A DNA stretch of 64,000 nt from positions 1 through 64,000 of the forward strand of contig NC_006041.1 in assembly GCF_000002515.2 (NCBI RefSeq), read 5' to 3'. Numbering within the stretch: the first letter of the stretch is position 1; each line of letters begins with the position of its first letter. This document shows, piece by piece, positions 49,243-59,403 of this stretch. The position numbers and the translations under genes were made by a program. This DNA comes from Kluyveromyces lactis (lineage: Eukaryota > Ascomycota > Saccharomycetes > Saccharomycetales > Saccharomycetaceae). The notes under the pieces were generated by a model. It did no database searches and was not told the origin of the DNA. It saw only the letters and a list, made by a program, of their open reading frames with translations.

Positions 49243-51228
49243 TTATGACAATTGAATTTCATTCATCCATCCTTTAGATTTCTCAATTGCAGTCTCCCAC
49301 ATCTTCCAACCTTTTCTTCTACTTTTGTCCGAAGACTTGCTTATAAAGACCTTCAGATCCGTGTCATTGGTGGTACTTGGGGGAGCTTTCTCGCCTTTCT
49401 CTACCCCTCCATAGAATACCCATTTTTTGACGTCCTTTAGATTCTTCCATAAAATACGTTCTTCATCTGTTTTGAAAGCCATAGCAGCGGCAATTGCAGC
49501 ACCTAAAGCAGTACATTCTGAAGTTGGAGATCTTCTTACCTTGACACAGGGGCCTAGGATATCAGCTTGAATTTGCATCACTTCATCTGATCTAGACATA
49601 CCACCGTCAACAGCTAAAGTCGAAAGTAAAGTTTTCTCGTAAGTTTCATCAACAACTTCTTCTAAAAAGTCCTTATCTTCTGAGCCGAAAGCATCAGAAC
49701 TCATGGCTTTTAAAATAGCCCTCGCTTGGAAGCAGACACCCTCGACAGCAGCTCGAGCGATGTGAGAAGCTGTTGTGTATTGTGACATTCCCATAATAGT
49801 TGCACGAGCATCAGGATCCCAGTATGGCGCAAATAAACCACTGAAAGCCGGTACAAACACAACACCACCGGAATTTGGTACAGCTGATGCTAGAGGTCCA
49901 ACATCTTCAGCTCTTGGAATCAATCTTAAGTTGTCTCTTAGCCACTGAACTACGGCACCAGCAACAGCAACTGAACCTTCTAAGGCATAATGTGGTTTAC
50001 CATAATCGTTTTCTTCATTTTCTAACTGTGGGAACCAGTATGCAAATGTTGTTAGCGCACCGTGCTTTGATATCAATTTAGTAGTTCCTGTGTTATACAA
50101 AAGGAAACAACCTGTACCGTAAGTACATTTGGCAGAGCCTGGTTTGAATGCAAGCTGACCCACCAAAGATGCGCTTTGGTCACCAAGACAACCTTGTATT
50201 GGCACTGGAGGAACTCTTTGCGAAAATGCTGATAGAAGATCCCATGCTGTGGACGTCAAAGATTTCTTGGTACATTCTGGAACTACAAAATTACCGTAGT
50301 ACTCAGAACTTGAAACAATCTTTGGCAAATGAATCTTTGCCTTGTCGATGTTCCAATAATCGAGCAATTCATCGTCGTAATCCTTAGTATTTAAATTCAT
50401 GAACCCTGTCCTGCAAGCATTAGTGACATCGGTAACTAAAACATTGTTGTGGGTCAAATTGGCAATCAACCAGGTGTCGACAGTGCCGAAGACCAAATCA
50501 TTTTCTTCGTAAGCTTTGGTAACTTCAGGGATATTATCTAATAACCAGCGAAGTTTGGAACAGGAGAAATATGTAGAGAACAATGGTAATCCAGTTAATT
50601 CCCTTAAATGTTCTTGGTACTCTTCTGGTGTCTCATCTTTTTTCTTTTGAACTATCTCTGTGGTTCTAACATCGTTCCATACAATACCGTAATCGATTAA
50701 AGGTTTCCCGGTCTTCTTTGACCATACTAAAGTTGTTTCTCTCATGTTAGCAATACCTATGCACTTGATGCGATAAGGCGGTAGACCATTAGAGACTCTA
50801 TCGCCGTTTACGCGATCCATTGTAATCAAGTTTGCTGCGAAACATTGAACCACGTTTTCCAAAATGTTCATTGGTTTACATTCGACCCATCCCGGTTTTG
50901 GGAACCTTAACGTAGGTTCTACATCTTTTTCTAGATCCTCGATCTCAAGATACTCCGTGGCCTCAATAGCAATACCTTCCGCGCTGAAGATGGTTTGTTC
51001 GTTACTGGAACCATTGGTCTTATTCTCTTCCAATCTTCGTTCACCGCTTGCAGAATATGCGGAATGAGAAGCACTAGTACTGTACTCGATCTGATGCTTG
51101 GAAATTTCTTGTCCCAATCTGTTGAAAAGAATCACACGTGAAGATGTGGTACCGACATCAATAGCAGCAACTAACGGAACCACCTCTTTTTCTGTATCGG
51201 ACTTAATAACTAACTCTTTCTCAGTCAT
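49243..51228 (-). CDS. GUT1: Glycerol kinase
   Basis: Cytosolic glycerol kinase, ATP + glycerol to glycerol 3-phosphate, the first step of glycerol use. 661 aa (yeast Gut1 709). The FGGY-family fold is evident: N-terminal ATPase motif AAIDVGTTSSRVILFNRLGQEISKHQ begins at residue ~21 (quoted part exceeds the core; key residues are DVGTTSSR), a yeast-type insertion rich in Ser/Glu at ~45-90, CLGDQSASLVGQ and TYGTGCFLL (phosphate loop), and the second signature VDGGMSRSD with SECTALGAAIAAA near the C-terminus. It is divergent from FPS1, giving a glycerol gene pair. Position equals YHL032C. Confidence 0.96.
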   Translation of the reverse strand: MTEKELVIKSDTEKEVVPLVAAIDVGTTSSRVILFNRLGQEISKHQIEYSTSASHSAYSASGERRLEENKTNGSSNEQTIFSAEGIAIEATEYLEIEDLEKDVEPTLRFPKPGWVECKPMNILENVVQCFAANLITMDRVNGDRVSNGLPPYRIKCIGIANMRETTLVWSKKTGKPLIDYGIVWNDVRTTEIVQKKKDETPEEYQEHLRELTGLPLFSTYFSCSKLRWLLDNIPEVTKAYEENDLVFGTVDTWLIANLTHNNVLVTDVTNACRTGFMNLNTKDYDDELLDYWNIDKAKIHLPKIVSSSEYYGNFVVPECTKKSLTSTAWDLLSAFSQRVPPVPIQGCLGDQSASLVGQLAFKPGSAKCTYGTGCFLLYNTGTTKLISKHGALTTFAYWFPQLENEENDYGKPHYALEGSVAVAGAVVQWLRDNLRLIPRAEDVGPLASAVPNSGGVVFVPAFSGLFAPYWDPDARATIMGMSQYTTASHIARAAVEGVCFQARAILKAMSSDAFGSEDKDFLEEVVDETYEKTLLSTLAVDGGMSRSDEVMQIQADILGPCVKVRRSPTSECTALGAAIAAAMAFKTDEERILWKNLKDVKKWVFYGGVEKGEKAPPSTTNDTDLKVFISKSSDKSRRKGWKMWETAIEKSKGWMNEIQLS

Positions 51229-53102
51229 ATCTGCTGCAATAAAAGTCTGCTGTTATCTTGCTCTATTCCACCTGATGCTACGTTTCATTATAAATTTGAA
51301 TCATTAATAATACCTTCTTCGACCTATGATACCTTTCGAAAAGGAAACAGTTTATATACAAGATTCACAAGGGTAATACCATATGAGAAACTCCTCTTGT
51401 CCACTTAAAAAAAAACATATCGACTCGAGATGGGCCATCTAAGATATCTCTTGTCTAGAAACTTGTGAATGAGTCAAAAAAAAAAAAAAATATAGAAGGG
51501 ATACCACCAAAGGAACATAAGGTTGCAAGAGGCCGCGTTGCCTACAAAACGCAGCAGTAGAAAAAGGCATCAACCATACTGAGCAACTTCTTTCAAAGGA
51601 AACTGAATTCTGAATACAAAAAAGGTGCATACCCCATATAAATTTTTATTCCTCTTCTCCATTCCTAGGTAACCTTCTTTCGGAGAAATTTTTTCTTTGC
51701 CTTAAGCAAATTGTATTTAGTTCATTCTGCAACCGCTACTATTGTTTGCTATAAAAATAGGTAGTAATGTCTGCTGGAAAGATTGCCGTTGCTATAGAAT
51801 TTAAATCCTAGCCGGGTCATATTTCCTTTGAATTTTTCGCCTTTTTGTGCCTATTTTTACTTGGGTTGTTTCCCAATCCACTTTTTGTTATAGTGTGGGA
51901 GAACGGAGAAAAATAACGAACAAAAGCTGCTAGTGCAGAAAATCTCCCAGCTTTCGCCTTGAGAAAATCACTTGGTTCCTGGTAATTTCTGTGGGGATAT
52001 AGAAACAACGGCGCAATGCTAATTATCCGACATGTTCAATTCTCTAGATTTCTTGATATCCTGATTGTCCGATGAGACAATATCACGCACGATATGCTGA
52101 AAATCTCGAATTGGCATTTTTGATCTTTTTAGTTTGTATCCAACGGGGAGCCCCACGCCCTAACAAAAAAAGAACTACCAAAACAAAGAGAAGTAACCTT
52201 AGAGAGAAAACACTATGTCTAGATTTCACATCACAGGTGTGGGGAATTTTACTTCAATTGCTCTCTGCTTAAGATAAGCTACTCTTGAAAGAGTGTAAAG
52301 AAGATTCCCGCAGCAACATTTCGAGACCGTTATTAATGAAACTCTTATCCTTGACTGAAGGATTGTTTTTCTGTGTTTCAGCACCCCGCATTTTTTTTCA
52401 ATTGGTAGGAGAAGGTTGTCGGTATCATTCTTTTGTGGAAAGTTACTTATGATGTGAATGGATTTTCCTTATCCAACTCTTTTACCTCTGAACATTGAAA
52501 AGGAACGATGCAAAAACACTATGTGACATTCTGAATTTTTTTCTTGGAATGTTTGAAAAGCATAAAGAACAGTGTGTAATAGCGACGATCCTCCAAGCCA
52601 AGTCTCATTTGTACAGTAATATTGTTCCTCTTTCTCAGATCCCACGTTTTGCGCCTGGACCAACGGCCACTCTCATACCAGAATCAGAATACTAAAAGCT
52701 AATTCTAAGTATTTGAGGAAAAATACAAAGGTGAAACCAAACCGTCAATTCTTCTTGCCAGATGACGGCTGATGTTCTACTTGTCTTGATTATCGGTTTT
52801 GCCCAAGTTCTAGGCAGGCAAGTCAGCTTAGATAATCTCGGAAAAAAAGGAAAAAAAAAAGAACCCTCAGCCGTGGTAGTTGTAAATATTATAGAAACGT
52901 TCACATAACTAACTCATCTTTCGAATAATGGATATTTTTCATGTTTACATATCAATAATATCTATAATTTTGCGAAAGTTTTTTAATTAACTGTACAGAT
53001 TTCGGATATTTACGACTTGCCGAACACTAGTTGAAACGAGAACTCTAGCAATACTAGATAATCAGAATCCTATAGTAGCTGCAGCCATAATTTGCGGTTG
53101 AA
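51229..53102. other. GUT1-FPS1 divergent intergenic region
   Basis: About 1.9 kb between divergent starts, unusually long for this core block. Several A/T runs (51478-51490, 52850-52860) and no frame with features. Short frames at 51439-52900 are not supported as genes. It may hold the carbon-source and stress control of both glycerol genes. Confidence 0.5.
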
Positions 53103-54794
53103 ATGTCACAGACGGCCCAATATGAGCCTGTCAAAGACGCTGGAATATCCAATGGTGACTGGCAGAACGATGACTTTGCAAATGTGAATCATCGTTATCC
53201 GACAGGTAGCGTTGACGGGAATGAAAGTAGAATCTCAGGCGAAGGCGGTTATGACGATGATAACGATAGTGCAGATGATGGGGCTACGGTTCCTGTTACT
53301 GCCTACGTGCAACAATATCTGGACGAAGGTTCTTATTTTCCTGTGCAAGAGGTGGTACCGAATACGTCACTAAATATGAATAACTATAGGAGGATAAGAA
53401 GTAACACCGTAACTTCTAACGTCATGCCACCTAGGCCTACAGAAGGTCCGGGATCCGTGATGTCTAGATCGACGACGGGACCTAATCAAAACAGTCAAAC
53501 TGCAGCAGATCCAAATGATCCGAGCAACGTGAATGGTGCCGTGACTATGATGGTGAAACCAAAGACTTTATATCAAAACCCTCAAACACCCACAGTTTTA
53601 CCTTCGACATATTATCCGATCAATAAGTGGTCATCGTTTAAGTACCAACACATGAAGGAATTTTTCGGTGAGTTTTTAGGTACCATGATTATGATGATGT
53701 TTGGTACTGCTGTTAACTGTCAAAGGAAACTTTCACAACAAAATCAAATTAACAAATTTAATCAAATTATTCAGTTGAATAACATGGAGTCTGATCAAAT
53801 AGCTATGCTGCAATATCTTGCAACTCCAGATGTTGCAGGTAATTTCGCAACTGTTGCCTTTGGTTGGGCTGCGGCTGTGGTAATGGGTTATTTTGCAGCA
53901 GGTGGTAGTGCAATTTCGGGTGCACATCTGAATCCAGCAATTACGGTGTCAAATTTTGTTTATAGAGGATTCCCTTGGAGAAAATTAGGTGTTTATTTTA
54001 TGGGACAATACCTGGGCTCGTATATTGGAACCTTATTAATTTTGTGGTACTATCGAGAGGTTATTGAACATGTATATCCAAACTGGCATTTGGAGGAAAG
54101 TGTATTGGCAATGTTCAGTGTCGTGCCATTGGATTATCTCTCTACATCAAGACAAATAATTGCAGAATTTCTAATAGGGGCCATGCTGCAGTGTGGAATT
54201 TTCTCGTTAACAGATCCTTATACATGTTTGTCCACGGACCTTTTTCCTATGATGCTTTTCATTCTTATGTTTATTCTCAATGCAGCAGGCGCATACCAGA
54301 CAGGTGCTGTTTTGAATCCTGCGAGAGATATGGGACCTAGGCTAGCTCTCTTAACAATCGGGATGGACAAAGATGTGATTTTTAACACGCATCACCATTT
54401 CTTCTGGGTTCCAATGGTCGTTCCATTCGTGGGAAGTTTCACTGGTGGTTTAGTATATGATTTTTGCATATATCAAGGGCACGAATCACCTCTAAACTTA
54501 CCACTTTCAGCTTATACCGATTGGTTTAGAAGACATTGGGAACTCCTAAAGGTGAAAACATCATCTGGGTTCGTTGGTTCTGATTTAGAAACCATCGGTA
54601 CTAATAACACAACCTCAAACGTAGAAAGCCACAGATCTCAGACGTCTGAGAACAAACAAGTCCATTTCAAGAGCGTATTGAGGAATTCAAAGACAAGAAA
54701 TCCTAGCACAGGTATTCCTACAATCTTCGAATCAGAAGAAACAACCTACTCCCGACCAAATTTCATCCAAAAGCATAGTGACAGAAGCGCATGA
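53103..54794 (+). CDS. FPS1: Aquaglyceroporin Fps1 (glycerol channel)
   Basis: Plasma-membrane glycerol channel of the MIP family that lets glycerol out after hypo-osmotic shock. 563 aa (yeast Fps1 669). A long hydrophilic N-terminus (~180 residues) ends in the regulatory stretch TLYQNPQTPTVLP (from ~L156), nearly identical to the yeast gating segment. Six membrane spans and two half-helices follow. The pore motifs are both canonical NPA: N277 in GAHLNPAIT and N405 in AVLNPARDMGPR, whereas S. cerevisiae Fps1 has NPS and NLA. The C-terminal gating motif after TM6 is kept as QGHESPLNLPLSAY. Divergent from GUT1; converges with GOS1 (100 bp apart). Confidence 0.94.
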   Translation: MSQTAQYEPVKDAGISNGDWQNDDFANVNHRYPTGSVDGNESRISGEGGYDDDNDSADDGATVPVTAYVQQYLDEGSYFPVQEVVPNTSLNMNNYRRIRSNTVTSNVMPPRPTEGPGSVMSRSTTGPNQNSQTAADPNDPSNVNGAVTMMVKPKTLYQNPQTPTVLPSTYYPINKWSSFKYQHMKEFFGEFLGTMIMMMFGTAVNCQRKLSQQNQINKFNQIIQLNNMESDQIAMLQYLATPDVAGNFATVAFGWAAAVVMGYFAAGGSAISGAHLNPAITVSNFVYRGFPWRKLGVYFMGQYLGSYIGTLLILWYYREVIEHVYPNWHLEESVLAMFSVVPLDYLSTSRQIIAEFLIGAMLQCGIFSLTDPYTCLSTDLFPMMLFILMFILNAAGAYQTGAVLNPARDMGPRLALLTIGMDKDVIFNTHHHFFWVPMVVPFVGSFTGGLVYDFCIYQGHESPLNLPLSAYTDWFRRHWELLKVKTSSGFVGSDLETIGTNNTTSNVESHRSQTSENKQVHFKSVLRNSKTRNPSTGIPTIFESEETTYSRPNFIQKHSDRSA

Positions 54795-54894
54795 GAACAA
54801 ACACAAATGCATTCTTCCCTTTATAACGAATTACGTACCTATCATAGCATTAACAGTGATCTTATCAAGTTTTAATTACCTCAGTTGATACTAT

Positions 54895-55542
54895 TTATGC
54901 TGTAAAAAATAGTACTAAGATACAAATTGATATTAAGGATGCCAATATTACAGCATTCTTCTTTCTTCTAGTGTTTATCTTTGATATCACATTATTAATC
55001 AAAGGAATGTGTTGCAAAGTCTGTAAGATTCTGTCACTAGACCTTTGTAAAAACACTCGTTGTGACATGAACTGCTCTCTGGTTTCATAAGCCTGGTCTA
55101 TCAAAGAATCCACCACTGTGTGAGAATTTTCGACTCTCCGAGCCTCATCTTGAATATATTCATTTTGATTATCACTAGCACTATTTTGTAAATCTTTCTT
55201 CACTGAAAACAAGAGGTTAAGGCGATTGCGTTCTTGTTGTATGGAGGAGCGAATGTCACGGAACGTTTGCCAATTGTCTTGTAATGTTTCCCTATGGCGC
55301 TGTAGCTGTGATAGCTTGGACGTGGATATATTACTTTCACTGTCTGCAATTCTTTGTAAAGATTCCACTGTCTCCTGTCTCTGGTTGAGAATCTTCTCTA
55401 GTTTCTCCTGCAATTGCGTTTCTTGTCCTGACGGTTCAGAACTTGTTGTTTGAGCAAAAGAAGAATATTTAGTCAACAGAGAATCCGTTTGTGATTCTAA
55501 AGAAATTGCCTTAGATCTGACCGTTACAAATGAAGCTGACAT
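54895..55542 (-). CDS. GOS1: Golgi Qb-SNARE Gos1
   Basis: A 215-aa tail-anchored SNARE of the cis/medial Golgi for intra-Golgi and endosome-to-Golgi traffic (partners Sed5, Ykt6, Sft1). Helical heptads fill residues ~3-110; the SNARE motif is at about 125-190, with the usual central Gln position in this class, followed by a single C-terminal membrane anchor (AVILASLISICILVLFFTA) and no lumenal tail. Yeast Gos1 is 223 aa. Position equals YHL031C. N-terminal MSASFVTVRSKAISLESQTD is typical. Confidence 0.9.
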   Translation of the reverse strand: MSASFVTVRSKAISLESQTDSLLTKYSSFAQTTSSEPSGQETQLQEKLEKILNQRQETVESLQRIADSESNISTSKLSQLQRHRETLQDNWQTFRDIRSSIQQERNRLNLLFSVKKDLQNSASDNQNEYIQDEARRVENSHTVVDSLIDQAYETREQFMSQRVFLQRSSDRILQTLQHIPLINNVISKINTRRKKNAVILASLISICILVLFFTA

Positions 55543-55857
55543 TTCAAACGGTTGTAGCAGTTTGGTCCTTTCTGGTAATCGACATGTGTCTGCTGAGACT
55601 TCTTTGGTTTAACTCTTAACATTATATTATCCTTCCTATTTCTATTTTTTTTAATATTTCAATCAAAAGGAAACATAACGGTTGATATTAATCCTTGAAC
55701 TGGAGGGGATACAAGGGGAATTATAACTTTCATCTAAATATACCTCGAAAAGATGCCTATGTCTCATAAAACATACACTTATACATGATGGAACAATGTT
55801 TATTGATGTATGCGAATAAATATTGTCAATCGCTTCGGCATTTGCTCGCGTCTCCCT
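55543..55857. other. ATG10-GOS1 intergenic region
   Basis: About 315 bp: GOS1 promoter and ATG10 3' end. Nothing further seen. Confidence 0.5.
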
Positions 55858-56325
55858 TTATATAAGCATGATATTTAATGTAGGATCAAAGATCTGCAAA
55901 TATAGAGATATCCAACGAAGAAGATATCTTTCAGGCTCTGTGCCCACATTTGCATCTGTATCGCAGTTATTGACATGATACCAAACTTCTTTAGTGGTGG
56001 GATCTGATGAAAGTGACACTGAAAAGGAATTTAGGGCGATTATAGACCGTAGTTCGACATCAGATAAAAATAAAAGCTTACTCGAGGACACATCTTCATC
56101 ATCCAAAGCATGTTCCCATAACCGGAACCTTATGGAAGGTACCTGATATACTTTATCGTAGTTAATTTGCAGTTCGATTGTAAGAAACTGCTTTTGTCGC
56201 ATGTTCACGACAAGAATGTGATCCGAGATTTCTTTAATGAGTTGAACCCGGCTGGCCTTGTCCCATCTTGATACAAGTTTGGCTATTTCAGGTAATTGTT
56301 TATTGTATTGTTGCAATGATAACAT
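55858..56325 (-). CDS. ATG10: Atg10, E2-like enzyme of autophagy
   Basis: A 155-aa E2-like conjugating enzyme that transfers Atg12 to Atg5 during autophagy (yeast Atg10, 167 aa, YLL042C). The fold is recognisable by the core [23 protein letters not shown] (too long to be all motif; the Y-D-x-x-Y-x-V-P-x-x-x-F pattern is the mark) and by the catalytic cysteine C121 in the conserved H-x-x-x-C-D-T context (YHVNNCDTD). It lies between GOS1 and SDH2 on the same strand, as the merged ancestral order predicts. Confidence 0.88.
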
Positions 56326-57322
56326 TTATCTGCTGAAGAGGGTCATCTCAATGATTATTATCTCCCTTATGCATCTGAATCGTTTCAGTTTTAACCTATT
56401 TTCAGGTTGATATTGTATCCTACCTAGCTCAAGGAATAAACAGAACCAGAGGTGTAAAAAACCGGAAGGGATGAAATTTAAAATGAAGAAGGGTATTTCG
56501 GAAGGATGTAAATTCCGCACATACCGCCAACAACTAAAAATAAGTAATATGAAACTTTCCGTTAAAGAGATTATACAATCAATGCATACGTTGAAAAGTG
56601 AAATTTAAGAATAAATATATGAAACGATAAGTTTTTCCACTTATGAGAAAAGCTTATATCAATAAATAATAAAACAGACAAAGTCGTGACATTTCATTTA
56701 GGTTAGGATAACAGTATAGGAACTGCTGTATGATGATACGGTGGTGGTTAAAACATAAAGTTGTTTGATAAGTGAGACTTCTTTACGGGCATTGTGAGGA
56801 ACTCGCATCAGTCTGTAGTTTACCACGATTCATTCTTCCACTTTTCCCTGACGATCAATGGTCTGTTGAAGTATTATATCAACACCAGCCAGAGATAGAG
56901 AGAAACTTTACAGTGAAAGAACAATGATGATTGGCGCCAGAGCGGCATGGAGGTATTTGAACTGAAGGAGAGTCTATGTTTTGAAGAATCAAATTAAATG
57001 GAATGAAAATGAGAAGCTTGGTGTCAGGTGATTTTTGTGATTGAGATTCCCTTGATTCTATTGAACATTGGTTAAGTGCTCATGTAATGAGCACAGGAAA
57101 GCGTTCAATGCATTCCTTTTTTCTAATTTGTTTTTGTTTACTGGTGGAATGGCATATTTTGGAAATGATTTTAAAAGATCAAAATTTAGAGGAAGGAAGT
57201 GAAATAACTTTCTGTACTGAAGAGAAATAAAAGATCAAATGCAACCGGAGCAAGAGTAACCTTTTTCGTGGTATTACGAGCCAATATTACCCCATTGCAC
57301 AATTTAGAATGTTTTGAATCCT
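56326..57322. other. SDH2-ATG10 intergenic region
   Basis: About 1 kb of AT-rich sequence. I checked both strands for a tRNA-like B box and for frames with features and found none I can support. Confidence 0.45.
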
Positions 57323-58087
57323 CTAATCGACGGCCAAGGCCTTCTTTATTTCTGCGATAGCTCTACCTGGATTCAAACCCTTTGGACAAGTTCTAGTACA
57401 GTTCATAATTGTGTGGCATCTGTACAAAGACATGGAGTTTTGTAGCATTTGCTTTCTGATACCAGCAGCTTCGTCTCTTGAATCCACCAACCAACGGTAT
57501 GCTTGCATTAAAACAGCAGGACCTAAATATTGTTCTTGGTTCCACCAGTAAGATGGACAAGATGTAGAACAACAAGCACATAGAATACATTCATATAAAC
57601 CATCCAATTTCTTACGGTCAGCAATACTTTGCAAATTTTCCTTACCGTCTGCAGGTACCTCGGATCTTTGCAAGTATGGCTGAATAGACTTATATTGTTT
57701 GTAGAAATGAGTCAAATCCGGAACCAAATCTCTGACAATATACATGTGAGGAAGTGGGTAGATCTTTGTTTGTTTATTTTCATTTTGGTCGATTCTGCAC
57801 AAACAGGCCAAAGTGTTCCTACCACCAATATTCATAGCACAAGAACCACAAATACCTTCTCTACAGGATCTTCTGAAGGTCAAAGTAGCATCTTGTTCGT
57901 TTTTAATCTTAATCAAAGCGTCCAAAACCATAGGACCACATTGGTTCAAATCGACTTGGTACTCCTGCAAACGTGGCTTTTCAGCAGGTCTATCTGGACT
58001 CCACCTGTAGATCTTGAAAGTCTTTAGCCTTGGAGCAACAGCCTTGGCTTCAGTAGCCAAACCTCTCTTAATGATAGCGTTAAACAT
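57323..58087 (-). CDS. SDH2: Succinate dehydrogenase iron-sulfur subunit
   Basis: The 254-aa iron-sulfur subunit of mitochondrial complex II, passing electrons from the flavoprotein (Sdh1) to ubiquinone. Residues 1-~20 form a basic mitochondrial presequence ([16 protein letters not shown]). The [2Fe-2S] site is C75, C80, C83 and C95 (CREGICGSC...LAC). The [4Fe-4S] and [3Fe-4S] sites are in [17 protein letters not shown] (C167, C170, C173, C177) and [18 protein letters not shown]. Length equals the family norm (yeast 266). Position equals YLL041C. Confidence 0.97.
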   Translation of the reverse strand: MFNAIIKRGLATEAKAVAPRLKTFKIYRWSPDRPAEKPRLQEYQVDLNQCGPMVLDALIKIKNEQDATLTFRRSCREGICGSCAMNIGGRNTLACLCRIDQNENKQTKIYPLPHMYIVRDLVPDLTHFYKQYKSIQPYLQRSEVPADGKENLQSIADRKKLDGLYECILCACCSTSCPSYWWNQEQYLGPAVLMQAYRWLVDSRDEAAGIRKQMLQNSMSLYRCHTIMNCTRTCPKGLNPGRAIAEIKKALAVD

Positions 58088-59403
58088 TTTGTGTATGTCT
58101 TCTTCAATGATATTTTAATGAGATCTTATATTTTTTAGATCTTCTTCTTACTGTCAAATGAAAATCTGAAAACTTAACGGAAAGCGGATAAAGCGTTTAT
58201 TTTCTATTGTCTGCTGAATATTGGTGTTATATGCTGACTTAGTTAACCAGAGTAAGCCTTAATAATAGTATTGGTAATGGTTTACTGAGAACAGTACTCG
58301 GAACGATGCGGTACAGTGTCGTAATATGAAAGTCGCTAAATGGGGACGAAAAAGACAGAGCTCTTAAATTCTTTCAATATATCACAAATTTAAACAAAGT
58401 ACTTCTATTGAATGCAGGGCAAAAATGATGCTAACGTTCATAAAGTTGCTAATGTCTCGATTATATATATATATACTCAACGAATAAGTATCAAATAAAA
58501 TTCCAATCCAAGGCCGGCCATTATTGGCAAATCACTGACAGTCATTAATTCCATAGAAACTCCCACTGAAGTGGTTGGCGATGCAGGCAGCTAGCTGAAA
58601 ACCAAAAACACTCTCTACTTTCCTTGATCAGAAATGAGCGTATAAGCTAAGCTAATCCCTGTTTTCCAATTTAATTTTATTTTTTGCGCCAATTGCTACC
58701 TTTCTTTCTGTGCTGAACGACTCCTTCTCCCCTTCCCTTGTCATTTTCTCCTGTTTTATCATTTTTTTACCTAGAAGGGCCCGCTCGGTCTCTTCGGCTG
58801 AGCTTGGTCACTCGTTCCAATGGACGCAAAAAAATCGCAGGGAAAGTTTGAATTTTTTTTTTTTTTGATTATTCATGACAAAATCGGGCCCGAGCTAGCG
58901 GTTTTCTTGCGCGGAACCACTTTAATAACGTTTCTGTTGCTGACGTTATAAAGAGGGACATTTGTGGTGATTGGGTGTTTTACGCGGAGCAAACCGGGAA
59001 GATGTTTTCAGCACTGGAGTTCTGTTCCGAAAGCTTATACCAAGAACTAGCAGAATAGCTTCTAAGCTCCGAATTGCGATATCCTGTATCCCTGCCCATT
59101 TCTTCATTACCATCAGCTCGGATCATCTAGGGTGCCAGTTTGAATTAGTTATGGCATTCGGAAGCGCAAACGGTGACCCCTTCTCGCTCTGTCCGTCCAT
59201 CTGAGATAGTGGGATGTTCTGTTTTGTGGAATTGCGGAGCATGATCACCATGCGGGTAACAAATAATTTGTTTTCGTCTTTTTTTTTTCTTTCGTAGGAG
59301 ATAGAATGAATAGCTCGGTTGGTACAAATAAAGTATTATACAGATTTCTATCAAAAATATTCTTCAGACAGTTTCAGAATGTCAAATTTGAAGATATATG
59401 CGA
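58088..59403. other. VPS13-SDH2 intergenic region
   Basis: About 1.3 kb. Contains a poly-T run (58854-58865), 'tatatatatata' (58462-58473), GC-richer patches around 58780-58920 (gggcccg twice) and a CCAAT near 58817 on the + strand, which could contribute to SDH2 control by the HAP complex. A 77-aa frame at 58971-59204 has no features and is not called. Confidence 0.45.

Noticed and set aside
58971-59204. 77-codon frame upstream of VPS13's 3' end
   Set aside because: No recognisable motif and it lies in what looks like SDH2 upstream DNA.
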